Positions 42,748 to 50,906 of a stretch of DNA of 64,000 nt are shown piece after piece; position 1 is the first letter of the stretch, and each line of letters begins with the position of its first letter. Under the pieces are notes generated by a model that was not told where the DNA came from, ran no database searches, and saw only the letters and a list, made by a program, of their open reading frames with translations. Made by a program: the position numbers and the translations under genes. Source of the DNA: an uncultured bacterium (GTDB taxonomy: Bacteria > Planctomycetota > UBA1135 > GCA-002686595); assembly GCA_902826945.1 (NCBI GenBank), contig CADEGS010000002.1, positions 1 through 64,000 of the forward strand, written 5' to 3'.

Positions 42748-42757
42748 CCCGCCCGGT

Positions 42758-42783
42758 GGGCCTCCCCGGAGGCCGCTCTTTCC
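42758..42783 (+). terminator. Candidate terminator after the microcompartment-aldolase genes
   Basis: GGCCTCC (42759-42765) and GGAGGCC (42768-42774) form a tight stem 12 bases after the aldolase stop, followed by GCTCTTTCC, a short T-containing tract. The very small loop means only part of the stem can pair in practice. Confidence 0.4.
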
Positions 42784-42792
42784 GGCCGGGGG

Positions 42793-42798
42793 TAGACT
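42793..42798 (+). promoter_or_regulatory. Candidate -10 element (TAGACT) for the YejM-like gene
   Basis: TAGACT is identical to the hexamer before the aldolase. It lies 29 bases before ATG 42828 and 41 before the alternative ATG 42840. Confidence 0.3.
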
Positions 42799-42827
42799 CA
42801 CGCGCAAGGATTCCGCCCTCCTTCCCA

Positions 42828-44738
42828 ATGGAATCCAGCATGCGCCCGACCCCGTCCACCACGCCCGCCGAGCGCCGCCGCGCGGTCCTCACGCTGTGGC
42901 TGGCGAACATCGCCATCGGGACGGGCCTGGGCGCGAACTGGCTGGTGCACGTCCCGCGCGGCGACGAGTGGCGGCTGCTCGCCTTCGCGCTGCCGGCCCT
43001 GCTCTCGACCCTCGTGAGCCTGACGGCGCTGCCGGGCGTCGCGTTCGTCGTGGCGGCGCCGCTCGTGCGCTCGACGCGCCTGCTGGGGCTCGCGCAGAGC
43101 GCGCTGTGGACCGTGTTCCAGGTGCTGCTCTTCGCCGACACGCGCATCTACAACGCCTTCGGCTACCACTTCAACGGCCAGGTCTGGAACCTGATGTACA
43201 CGCGCGGCTCCGAGGACGCCGTGCACCTGGGCTGGCACGTGTGGGCGACGATCGCCGCCGGGCTGGTCGGCGTGGGCGCGGCGCAGGCCTGGATCTGGCG
43301 CCGCTCGCTGGCGCTGGCGCTGCGACCGGCGCGGCGCACCTGGCTGCGGCCCTCGCTCGTGTGGTCGTTCGTGCTGCTGCCCGCGGTGTTCGTGGAGAAG
43401 ACGATCTACGCGCAGGCCGACCTGAGCCGCGACCGCCAGATCACCGCGCTGGCGAAGCTCTTCCCGCTCTACGCGCGCGTGCCGATGGAGGACCTGGCGA
43501 GCAAGGTGTTCGGCGTCGAGGTCGAGCGCCCGCCGCGCGTCGAGCTCGAGGGCTACGCGCTCGACTACCCGCTGGAGCGTCCGCGGCTCGACCCGCACGG
43601 CGCGCGCCCGAGCGTGCTGGTCGTCGTCGTGGACTGCCTGCGGCGCGACATGCTCACGCCCGAGACGATGCCGCGCGTGACGCGCTGGGCCGGCCAGGAC
43701 GTGCGCCGCTTCGACGACCACGTCAGCGGCGGCAACTCGACGCGCTACGGGATCTTCTCGATGCTCTACGGGCTGTACGGCTCGTACTGGTTCCCGGTGC
43801 TGGCGGAGGAGCGCGGACCGGTGCTGCTCGACGTCCTGCGCGACGAGGGGTACGACTTCGGCGTGTTCTCCAGCGCCACGATGAACTACCCGGAGCTGCG
43901 CTCGACCGCCTGGAGCGCGATCCCGGGCAGCGTGCACGACGCGTTCCCGGGCGAGGAGCCCTGGCAGCGCGACGAGCAGGCCGCGCGCGCCTGCGCCGAC
44001 TGGCTCGCCGGACGGCCGCGGGGGCGGCCCTTCTTCGGCTTCCTGCTGCTCGACTCGCCGCACCAGACCTACAGCCATCCGCCGGACGCGCGCCCGTTCG
44101 CGCCTTCCGCGGACGAGGTGGACTACCTGGCGATGACGCGCAACGAGCCCGATCCCGCGCGCATCGAGGCCGTGCGCAACCGCTACAAGAACGCGGTCCG
44201 CCACGCCGACGGTGTCGCCGCGGGCGTGCTCGAGGCGCTCGACGCCGGCGGCCTGGGCGCGGACACGATCGTGTTCGTCACCGGCGACCACGGCGAGGAG
44301 TTCCGCGAGTGCGGCTTCTTCGGCCACACGAGCGCCTACACGCGCGAGCAGATCGCCGTGCCGCTGATCGTGCGCGGGCCGGGCTTCGCGCCGGGCCACG
44401 AGACCCGCCCGACCTCGCACCTCGACCTGGCGCCGACCTTGCTCGAGCTGATGGGCGCCGACCCCGCGGCGCGCGCGCGCTGGACGCTCGGCGCCAGCCT
44501 GCTCGACCCGCCCGAGGGGCGCCGGCGCGTGATCTCCGGCTGGAACGAGCTGGGCGTGTGGACGCCGGAGGGGATCGTGCGCGTGCCGCTGGGCCTGCTC
44601 GAGTTCGACCTCGAGGTCTACGACTACCGCTGGCAGCTCGTCCCCGACGACGTCGCGCTCCTGGACGCCGAGCGCGGCACGCTCGAGGCGCTGGGCGCCG
44701 ACTGCAACCGCTTCCTGCTCAAGCCGCCCACACGCTGA
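42828..44738 (+). CDS. YejM-like membrane protein with alkaline-phosphatase/sulfatase-fold domain
   Basis: 636 residues from ATG 42828; ATG 42840 is an alternative. Five hydrophobic segments (to about residue 200) form a membrane domain, followed by an extracytoplasmic hydrolase domain with metal ligands in VVVVDCLRRDML, TGDHGEEF and FFGHTSAY. The nucleophile region GGNSTRYGIFSMLYG has Thr and lacks the C/S-x-P-x-R formylglycine motif, so this is not a true sulfatase. Architecture and motifs fit YejM/PbgA (cardiolipin and LPS-level control) or phosphoglycerol-transferase relatives. HQTYSHP lies in the metal-site loop. Likely role: outer-membrane lipid homeostasis or headgroup transfer. Confidence 0.8.
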   Translation: MESSMRPTPSTTPAERRRAVLTLWLANIAIGTGLGANWLVHVPRGDEWRLLAFALPALLSTLVSLTALPGVAFVVAAPLVRSTRLLGLAQSALWTVFQVLLFADTRIYNAFGYHFNGQVWNLMYTRGSEDAVHLGWHVWATIAAGLVGVGAAQAWIWRRSLALALRPARRTWLRPSLVWSFVLLPAVFVEKTIYAQADLSRDRQITALAKLFPLYARVPMEDLASKVFGVEVERPPRVELEGYALDYPLERPRLDPHGARPSVLVVVVDCLRRDMLTPETMPRVTRWAGQDVRRFDDHVSGGNSTRYGIFSMLYGLYGSYWFPVLAEERGPVLLDVLRDEGYDFGVFSSATMNYPELRSTAWSAIPGSVHDAFPGEEPWQRDEQAARACADWLAGRPRGRPFFGFLLLDSPHQTYSHPPDARPFAPSADEVDYLAMTRNEPDPARIEAVRNRYKNAVRHADGVAAGVLEALDAGGLGADTIVFVTGDHGEEFRECGFFGHTSAYTREQIAVPLIVRGPGFAPGHETRPTSHLDLAPTLLELMGADPAARARWTLGASLLDPPEGRRRVISGWNELGVWTPEGIVRVPLGLLEFDLEVYDYRWQLVPDDVALLDAERGTLEALGADCNRFLLKPPTR

Positions 44739-44961
44739 ACAGCGCGAGCAGGAGGGCCAGGTTGACCGGGTCGAGGAAGGTGGCGCGCAGCATCATCGTG
44801 AGCACCTGACGCCAGAGCCAGGCGCGCTCGATGCCGAGCGGCCCGAGCCGGCGCTGCCAGCGCTCGACGAAGCGCAGCGAACGCCACAGCGAGCGCAGCG
44901 TCCAGAAGGTCGCCATCGAGAAGGTGACGGAGCGGATGAAGGGGTAGGGCTCGAGCCTCAC
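44719..44961 (-). CDS. Small membrane-associated protein, unknown family
   Basis: 80 residues from GTG 44961, which overlaps the stop of the upstream gene. The N-terminal two thirds are amphipathic and Arg/Trp-rich (FWTLRSLWRSLRFVERWQRRLG), and the end is a hydrophobic helix (PVNLALLLALFSVW). Its last 20 bases overlap the convergent YejM-like gene. Codon bias is normal and the overlap with its partner is tight, which supports a real gene. Function unknown. Confidence 0.5.
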   Translation of the reverse strand: MRLEPYPFIRSVTFSMATFWTLRSLWRSLRFVERWQRRLGPLGIERAWLWRQVLTMMLRATFLDPVNLALLLALFSVWAA

Positions 44962-45428
44962 GGGGCGTTCCCCTTCGCGAACCAGTCGAGCAGGAAGTAG
45001 ACCAGCGCGGCGGTCAGGAGCACGAGCAGCGACAGGCGCACCTCGCGCTTCTTGACCGCCACCGCGTGCTCGATGACCTCCTTGAAGCGCTGCGCTTCCT
45101 CCGAGAGCGCGCGGCGCATGGCGCGCACCGCGCGCTGCTCCATGTCGTCGGCGCGCTCCTGGTAGGCCGAGCTGACGGCGCGCCGCGCGCGCTCCTGCAG
45201 GTCGTCGGCCTGCTTCCTGTAGAGCGCGGCGAAGACCGTGGTCGCGCGCCGCTCGACCCAGCCGGACAGGCTGCGGCGCCAGCGGTCGCGCTCGGCGCGC
45301 GGCGGGTCGGGCGGGAGCTCGGGCAGGCCCTCGAGGGGCAGCTCGGCGGCCGGACCGCCGGGCGCGTCCGCGTCGTCCTCGCGCGGCGCCCAGGGGTGCA
45401 GAGCCGCCAGAGGATGCGAGCCGCGCAT
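44958..45428 (-). CDS. Tail-anchored coiled-coil protein, unknown family
   Basis: 156 residues. A Pro/Asp-rich start (to about 50) is followed by a long charged helix with heptad-like spacing (ADDLQERARRAVSSAYQERA, then DDMEQRAVRAMRRALSEEA) and one C-terminal membrane helix (LSLLVLLTAALVYFLLDWF), leaving five residues outside. Tail-anchored topology with the coil in the cytoplasm is the simplest reading. It is paired by a four-base overlap with the small membrane protein after it. No family was recognised. Confidence 0.55.
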   Translation of the reverse strand: MRGSHPLAALHPWAPREDDADAPGGPAAELPLEGLPELPPDPPRAERDRWRRSLSGWVERRATTVFAALYRKQADDLQERARRAVSSAYQERADDMEQRAVRAMRRALSEEAQRFKEVIEHAVAVKKREVRLSLLVLLTAALVYFLLDWFAKGNAP

Positions 45429-45438
45429 GGACCTCCGG

Positions 45439-46329
45439 TCAGTCGAGCCGGACCGGCGAGACGAAGCCCTCGGGCTTGACGGCGAGCAGCGAGCAGGCGA
45501 CCCGGTCGAGGAGCTTCTCGGCCGTGTTGCCGACCAGCAGCCCCGACACGCCCGTGCGCGACACGGTGCCCATCACGAGCAGGTCGGGGTCGAGCGCCTC
45601 GACGCCGTCCAGGATCGCGCGCGAGGGCGAGTCGCAGCGCACGTGCAAGGTCGCGGGGCGCCCGCCCGTGGCGCGCCGCACGTCGGCCTCCAGGCGCTCG
45701 CGCGCCTCGCGCTCCAGGCGCTCGCGGTCGTGCTCGTGGCCGGAGCCGCGGCCCATCTGCACGGCCATCGGCACCTGCCAGGCGTGCACGACGTGCAGCT
45801 CGCAGTCCTGCGCCCGGGCGACGAAGGCGGCGTAGTCCAGCACGCGCTGGCCGACCGGCGTCAGGTCGGTCGCCGCCAGCACGCGCGCGTGCACGAGCGG
45901 CGCGTCGGGCTTGACCACCCACACCGGCGCCGGGCACTTGGCGAGCAGCTTGCGCGAGACGCTGCCCAGGCGGTCCTGGCCCGGCTCGTTGCGCCGGGCG
46001 ACGAAGACGATGTCGCCTTCGCGGCGCAGCACGCGCTCGACCAGGTCCTTCCAGGGGCGCTCGTCGGAGTGCGCCAGGCGCAGCTCGGCGCCGCTCGCCT
46101 CGTACTCCCGCAGCAGCCCCTCGAGCGCGCCGCGCGCGCGCTCCGGCCGGTCGGAGCGGACGGGCTCCTCCTCGTCGTCCGACCAGCTCGAGTGGACGAA
46201 CGTGACCGAGGCGCCGATGCGCTGCGCCAGCCACTGCGCCTGCAGCGCCGCGCGCCGGCTGCCCGTCGTCAGCGCCGCGCCGTCCGGCGTCAGCGCGATC
46301 CCGACCAAGATCCTCTGGAACCCCTTCAT
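45439..46329 (-). CDS. Tandem universal stress protein (UspE-like)
   Basis: 296 residues with two Usp alpha/beta domains. Domain 1 starts ILVGIALTPDGAAL and ends CPAPVWVVKP; domain 2 starts VLAATDLTPVGQRVLDYAAFVA and has the ATP-type loop LLVMGTVSRTGVSGLLVGNTAEKLL ending CSLLAVKPEGF. The second domain keeps the G-x-x-x-x-G...G-N/S-T nucleotide pattern; the first is degenerate, as in UspE. A GGAGAGG ribosome site lies six bases before the ATG. It lies ten bases upstream of the tail-anchored pair on the same strand, so all three may be one transcript. Likely stress-linked nucleotide-binding protein. Confidence 0.88.
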   Translation of the reverse strand: MKGFQRILVGIALTPDGAALTTGSRRAALQAQWLAQRIGASVTFVHSSWSDDEEEPVRSDRPERARGALEGLLREYEASGAELRLAHSDERPWKDLVERVLRREGDIVFVARRNEPGQDRLGSVSRKLLAKCPAPVWVVKPDAPLVHARVLAATDLTPVGQRVLDYAAFVARAQDCELHVVHAWQVPMAVQMGRGSGHEHDRERLEREARERLEADVRRATGGRPATLHVRCDSPSRAILDGVEALDPDLLVMGTVSRTGVSGLLVGNTAEKLLDRVACSLLAVKPEGFVSPVRLD

Positions 46330-46363
46330 GTCGCCTCTCCGGCTCTCCAGCCTAGCAGCCGCC

Positions 46364-47752
46364 TCACACCGCGCGCACGCGGCGGCGCGACGCGGCCTCG
46401 ATCTCCTGACGGCGTCGCTCGTAGCCGCTGCGCCCCATCAGGGCGTAGGCCGCGATCTTGCCCGCCTCGACGCCGGGCTGGTCGAAGGCGTCCACGTCGT
46501 AGTGCTCGCCCATGACCGCCACCGAGAGCTCGAGCAGGTAGACGAGCTGCCCGATCGAGTGCGCGTCCACCATCTCCATCGAGAGCATCGCGTTGGGCCG
46601 CCGCGCCTCGGTCAGCGCGATGCGCGTGCCCTCGCGCTCGGCCTGGAACAGCTCCTTGAGCGTGCGGCCGCCCAGGTAGGCGATGCCCTCGCTCTCGGGA
46701 TAGGCCTCGGGGATGCGCACGCCGTGGTCGGGCTCGTCCACCGCCAGCAGCGTGAACCACTTGTCGTGCGGCCCCTCGGTGTAGAGCTGCACCTGGCTGT
46801 GCTGGTCGGTCACGCCAACGGCGCGGATCGGCGTGGGGCCGCGGTGCACGACGGCCCCGCGGCGGTCGTGCTTCTTGCCCAGCGACTCGGCCAGGAGCTG
46901 CGCGTACCAGTCGCCCATGTCGCGCAGGCGGTGCGAGTAGGCGAAGGTGACCGACATCGGCTTGGCGCGCCGCGTGTGCAGCAGGAACTGCACGGCGGCG
47001 TGCAGGAGCGCCGGGTTGTCGAAGAGCTCGGTCGTGCGGCAGCGCTCGTCCATGGTCGCCGCGCCGCGCAGCAGGCCGCGCACGTCGATGCCGACCAGCG
47101 CCGAGGACACGAGCCCCACGGGCGAGAGCACGCTGAAGCGCCCGCCCACGCCGTCCGGCACCTCGAAGGCGCGGTAGCCCTCCTGGCGCACGACGTCGCG
47201 CAGCACGCCCTTCTTGGCGTCGGTCGTGACGACCATGTGCTCCCTGTGCGCGTCGCCCAGGCGCTCGCGCAGCGCCTCCTGCGCCAGCAGGAACTGGCTC
47301 ATCGTCTCGGCCGTGCCGCCCGACTTCGAGATCGCGTTGAAGAGCGTCTCGGCGGGGTCGATGCGGTCGAAGAACTCCCCCACCAGGTCCGGGTCGACGT
47401 TGTCGAGCACGAACAGGCGCGGGATGCCGGCCGGCGGCGCGAGGTTGTGGTAGGGGCTGTTCAGCGCCGTCTGCAGCGCGATGTTGCCCAGCGCCGAGCC
47501 GCCGATCCCGAGCACGCACACGTTGCGGAAGCGCCCGCGCACCGAGTGCGCGAACTCGACGATCTCCTGGCACGACTCCTCCTGGTAGGGCAGGTCGAGC
47601 CAGCGCAGGTCCTTCGTGCGGCGGCCGAGGACCGCGCCCAGCGCCTTGGCCGAGGGACCGCGGAAGGCCTCGAGCTCCCGCTCGGAGAGGCCCTGCTCCT
47701 CCCCGACGGCGTCGGCCATGACGTTCGTGTAGTCGAAGCGGATCGCGCTCAT
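46364..47752 (-). CDS. pgi: Glucose-6-phosphate isomerase
   Basis: 462 residues, near the usual length of the shorter bacterial Pgi. Sugar-phosphate loops VLGIGGSALGN and SKSGGTAETMSQF, the catalytic-region DQHSQVQLYTEGPHDKWF, and the C-terminal family pattern DQPGVEAGKIAAY are all present. It interconverts glucose-6-phosphate and fructose-6-phosphate in glycolysis and sugar-nucleotide supply. It lies 34 bases upstream of the Usp gene on the same strand. A start two codons from a clear family N-terminus (IRFDYTNV) makes ATG 47752 secure. Confidence 0.95.
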   Translation of the reverse strand: MSAIRFDYTNVMADAVGEEQGLSERELEAFRGPSAKALGAVLGRRTKDLRWLDLPYQEESCQEIVEFAHSVRGRFRNVCVLGIGGSALGNIALQTALNSPYHNLAPPAGIPRLFVLDNVDPDLVGEFFDRIDPAETLFNAISKSGGTAETMSQFLLAQEALRERLGDAHREHMVVTTDAKKGVLRDVVRQEGYRAFEVPDGVGGRFSVLSPVGLVSSALVGIDVRGLLRGAATMDERCRTTELFDNPALLHAAVQFLLHTRRAKPMSVTFAYSHRLRDMGDWYAQLLAESLGKKHDRRGAVVHRGPTPIRAVGVTDQHSQVQLYTEGPHDKWFTLLAVDEPDHGVRIPEAYPESEGIAYLGGRTLKELFQAEREGTRIALTEARRPNAMLSMEMVDAHSIGQLVYLLELSVAVMGEHYDVDAFDQPGVEAGKIAAYALMGRSGYERRRQEIEAASRRRVRAV

Positions 47753-47923
47753 GGGCCAACCTCTGCCTTCGAGGAGGCTTGTCGGGGAGTCCGGTGGGCG
47801 CCTCGTCTCGCGCCGGCACCTCCTGGACGGGAGGAGCGCGAGAGCCTACGGGAGCCCCTGGGACGGGGCAATGCGCCCGCCGGCGGAGGCCCCGTCCCGG
47901 CCGGGTGACCGGCCTCCGTCCGG

Positions 47924-48610
47924 CTAGCGGCGGTCCTGGGCGCGCAGGATCAGGTAGACGAGCTGCAGGATGCTCGACAGCGCCGCGGCGACGTAGGTCA
48001 TGGCGGCAGCGTCGAGCACGCTCTCGACGCCCTTGGCCTCGTCGGAGGTCGTCACGATGCCGGCGCTCGCCAGGACGGCCTTCGCGCGCCGCGAGGCGTC
48101 GAACTCGACCGGCAGCGTGACGAGCTGGAAGACGACCACCAGCGCGAAGAGCACGATGCCGAGCTGGACCAGCGCGAGCTGGTTCAGCATCAGGCCCAGC
48201 ACGAAGGGCAGGAACCACAGCCGCGCGCCGAGGCTCGTCACCGGCACCATCATGGAGCGGAAGCCCAGCATCGCGTAGCCGACCTTGTGCTGGATCGAGT
48301 GCCCGGCCTCGTGCGCCGCGACCGCCACCGAGGAGATCGAGCGGCCGTCGTAGACGTCGGGCGAGAGGCGCAGCGTGCGCGTGCGCGGGTCGTAGTGGTC
48401 GGAGAGGAAACCCTGGTGGCGCTCGATCGTCACGTCGTGCACGCCGGCCGCCCGGCACACGGCGCGCGCCGCCTCGACCCCGCTCAGGTCCGAGCGCAGG
48501 CCGACCCGCGAGAAGCGCGCGAAGCGGCTCTTCACGCGCGCCTGGGCCCAGAGGGTGACGGCGAGGCCGATGCCGGTCAGGACGAGGTAGAGCGGATCGA
48601 AGTAGAACAT
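47924..48610 (-). CDS. YugP-like membrane zinc metallopeptidase
   Basis: 228 residues. N-terminal membrane helix (about 7-24), then the zinc site HEAGHSIQH with H100 and H104, then two or three further helices (about 120-165 and 205-222). LSPDVYDGRSISSVAVAAHEAGH is the conserved signature of the YugP/neutral zinc metallopeptidase family. It is an integral membrane protease of unknown substrate. TATGAG on the minus strand (48621-48616) ends only five bases before the ATG, so the message may be leaderless. Confidence 0.9.
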   Translation of the reverse strand: MFYFDPLYLVLTGIGLAVTLWAQARVKSRFARFSRVGLRSDLSGVEAARAVCRAAGVHDVTIERHQGFLSDHYDPRTRTLRLSPDVYDGRSISSVAVAAHEAGHSIQHKVGYAMLGFRSMMVPVTSLGARLWFLPFVLGLMLNQLALVQLGIVLFALVVVFQLVTLPVEFDASRRAKAVLASAGIVTTSDEAKGVESVLDAAAMTYVAAALSSILQLVYLILRAQDRR

Positions 48611-48874
48611 GCCGTCTCATACGGGTTCGGGGGTCGCGGATTCAAGGGCGGGCGGCCCGGGGCAGACCGGGGGGCCTGCCGGGACCTCGCGCCTTCGCCC
48701 CTCGAAAGGGGAAGAAGTGCGGTCCAGGAGCGTCCCAGGCAGGTTCTGAGCGCCGGACCGCCCGTCTCCCGGGCCGGACGGCCGGCCGGCTCCCGCCGGC
48801 GCCCCCCATTCCCCCCCAGGGTAGGATTCGGAGTTCCGCCGTCCGCCCGCTTCACCCCGACCGCTTCCGTCCCA
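48611..48874. promoter_or_regulatory. Divergent intergenic region, YugP-like gene and repeat-protein gene
   Basis: 264 bases. On the minus strand TATGAG (48621-48616) lies right before the YugP-like start. On the plus strand TAGGAT at 48822-48827 lies 47 bases before ATG 48875. An inverted pair CCTTCGCCCC TCGAAAGG GG-type patch occurs near 48690-48710. No RNA gene was recognised. Confidence 0.35.
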
Positions 48875-50878
48875 ATGCGACCGATCGCCGTCCTGATCCT
48901 CGTTCTGGGGGCCGCCGCCGCCCTTTTCTTCGCGCTGACCTCCATCATGGGGTCGGACGCGCGCTCCTCGGACGGGGTCGTCTCCCCGGTCGTGCGGCCG
49001 GTCCAGGCCGCGCCCCCCGCCGAGACGGTGGACCGGGTCGTCCAGCCCGACGTGCCGGTCGAGGCCGCGAGCGCGACGCGCGACGAGGTCGAGGTGGCCG
49101 CCGGCTCCACGGAGCAGGTCCGCGGGGCCTTCTCGAACTGGCTCGAGGGCACGGTGCTGAGCCCCGACGGCCTCCCGGTCGTGGGCGCCCAGGTGGACCT
49201 CTACGAGCGGCCCGTGGTCTCCCAGTTCGCCGACGTCCTGCGCGCGATGAACGGCGCGCCGGCGACGACGCCGCTCAAGCGCACGAAGACCGACGGCGGC
49301 GGCGGGTTCCGCTTCGGCACGCTCAAGCCCGGCCGCAACTGGGCGCTGGTCGTGACCTCCGACGACTACTGCCGCAAGGAGGTCGGCCCGATCGACGTGC
49401 CCGAGGAGGGCGGCCAGAAGGAGCTGATCCAGCTCGACGCCGGCTACGTCGTGCAGGGCCACGTGCGCGACGAGCAGAGCGGCGCGGGCGTGGCGCGCGC
49501 CAAGCTGACGCTGCTCAACCCGGGCATGACCTTCGCCACGCCCGCGCAGCGCGCGGTGGGCGACACGATCCAGGCGGTCTCCGACGACAACGGCTTCTAC
49601 CGCTTCGCGCACGTCTCGCCGGGCCAGTGGGCGCTCGAGTGCCTGGCGCAGGGCTACGGCAACCAGCTCAAGCTCAACGTCGCGCTGGCCAACGCGCAGA
49701 ACAAGACGCTCGGCGAGGACTTCGCGCTGCAGCCCGCGATGCTGATCGCGGGGCGCGTGGTGGGACCCGACCGCGCCGGGATCGAGGGCATCGTGATCGA
49801 CGCCTACGGCAACGCGCAGGAGCCGAGCTGCCACTCGACCGCCACGTCGAAGGGCGGCGGCGAGTTCGTGGTCGACAACCTGAACAAGGGCTTCTACACG
49901 CTGAAGGTCACGGCGCCGGGCTTCGACGTCGAGCCGATCATGCGCATCGAGGCCGGCGCGACGGACGTCGAGATCCAGCTCTACGAGCAGGGCGGCGTGC
50001 TCGGGCGCGTCGTGGACGGCGCCTCGGGACGGCCGATCACCGACTTCACCTGCACCGTGCGCAAGGCGAGCAAGCAGAGCAAGGCCTGGGGCGCGCAGAT
50101 GGCGGTGTCGCAGTTCCACGGGCGCAGCGACGGCACGTTCCAGATGAGCGGCGTCTCCGACGGCCAGTACGTCGTGCAGGCCGACGCGCGCGGCTACGCC
50201 TCGAGCTTCAGCGCCGAGTTCACCGTCACGCAGGGCCTCGTGACGCCCGACGTCGAGGTGCGCATGACGCGCGGCGGGACGCTCAAGGGGCGCGTGGTGG
50301 ACGGCACGGGCGAGCCGGTGGCCCACGCCCAGGTCGCGACGAACGACAACAACCACATCGACAGCGACTTCACGAACCTGCTGTCGAACCTGCAGCCGAG
50401 CGCGCTGACGCGCGCCAGCGCCTGGACGGACGAGGAGGGGCGCTTCGAGCTCAAGCTGCTCACGCCCGAGACCTACCAGGTGAAGATCGTCGCCGGCGAC
50501 TACACGCAGTACGTCCAGAACGACGTGCGCGTGGGCGACGGGCTGCCGACCGACCTGGGCCTGGTGCGCCTCGCGCAGGGGGCGCTCGTCACGGGCGTCG
50601 TCATCGGGGCGAACGGCGAGCCCGCGGCGGGCTGCACCGTGTCGCTGACGAGCACCAGCGGCAAGCTGTGGAGCAACATCCAGGCGCGCAGCGACGCCAG
50701 CGGACGCTTCGAGCTGCGCAACGCGCCCTCGGGCGACTACCGGCTCGCTGCCTCGCGGCCGCGCGACGGCCAGGAGAACCCCTTCATGTCGATCCTCGAC
50801 ATGAAGAACTCCGAGGTGCAGATCTCCCTCGCCGACGGCCAGCGGTTCGAGCAGAACCTGTACCTCGCGCCCCAGTGA
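48875..50878 (+). CDS. Exported protein with repeated carboxypeptidase-regulatory-like domains
   Basis: 667 residues from ATG 48875. An N-terminal signal anchor (AVLILVLGAAAALFFALTSIM) and a 60-residue linker lead into about six Ig-like beta-sandwich repeats, each with the CarboxypepD_reg pattern: G-x-V-x-x-x-x-G-x-P-V-x-G-A-x-V ... T-D-x-x-G-x-F-x-x-x-x-L-x-P-G-x-W. Examples are LEGTVLSPDGLPVVGAQVDLYE, IAGRVVGPDRAGIEGIVIDAYG, LKGRVVDGTGEPVAHAQVATND and VTGVVIGANGEPAAGCTVSLTS. No catalytic domain is present. It is probably a surface or periplasmic structural protein. A related gene follows after 28 bases. Confidence 0.8.
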   Translation: MRPIAVLILVLGAAAALFFALTSIMGSDARSSDGVVSPVVRPVQAAPPAETVDRVVQPDVPVEAASATRDEVEVAAGSTEQVRGAFSNWLEGTVLSPDGLPVVGAQVDLYERPVVSQFADVLRAMNGAPATTPLKRTKTDGGGGFRFGTLKPGRNWALVVTSDDYCRKEVGPIDVPEEGGQKELIQLDAGYVVQGHVRDEQSGAGVARAKLTLLNPGMTFATPAQRAVGDTIQAVSDDNGFYRFAHVSPGQWALECLAQGYGNQLKLNVALANAQNKTLGEDFALQPAMLIAGRVVGPDRAGIEGIVIDAYGNAQEPSCHSTATSKGGGEFVVDNLNKGFYTLKVTAPGFDVEPIMRIEAGATDVEIQLYEQGGVLGRVVDGASGRPITDFTCTVRKASKQSKAWGAQMAVSQFHGRSDGTFQMSGVSDGQYVVQADARGYASSFSAEFTVTQGLVTPDVEVRMTRGGTLKGRVVDGTGEPVAHAQVATNDNNHIDSDFTNLLSNLQPSALTRASAWTDEEGRFELKLLTPETYQVKIVAGDYTQYVQNDVRVGDGLPTDLGLVRLAQGALVTGVVIGANGEPAAGCTVSLTSTSGKLWSNIQARSDASGRFELRNAPSGDYRLAASRPRDGQENPFMSILDMKNSEVQISLADGQRFEQNLYLAPQ

Positions 50879-50906
50879 CCCGGCGCCGCTCGCACGCCGG
50901 GCGATC

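Noticed and set aside
42828..44738. Annotation of the YejM-like protein as a sulfatase
   Set aside because: The alkaline-phosphatase-superfamily fold is clear, but the C/S-x-P-x-R formylglycine motif is missing and a Thr occupies the nucleophile region, so a phosphatase or transferase-like reading is preferred.
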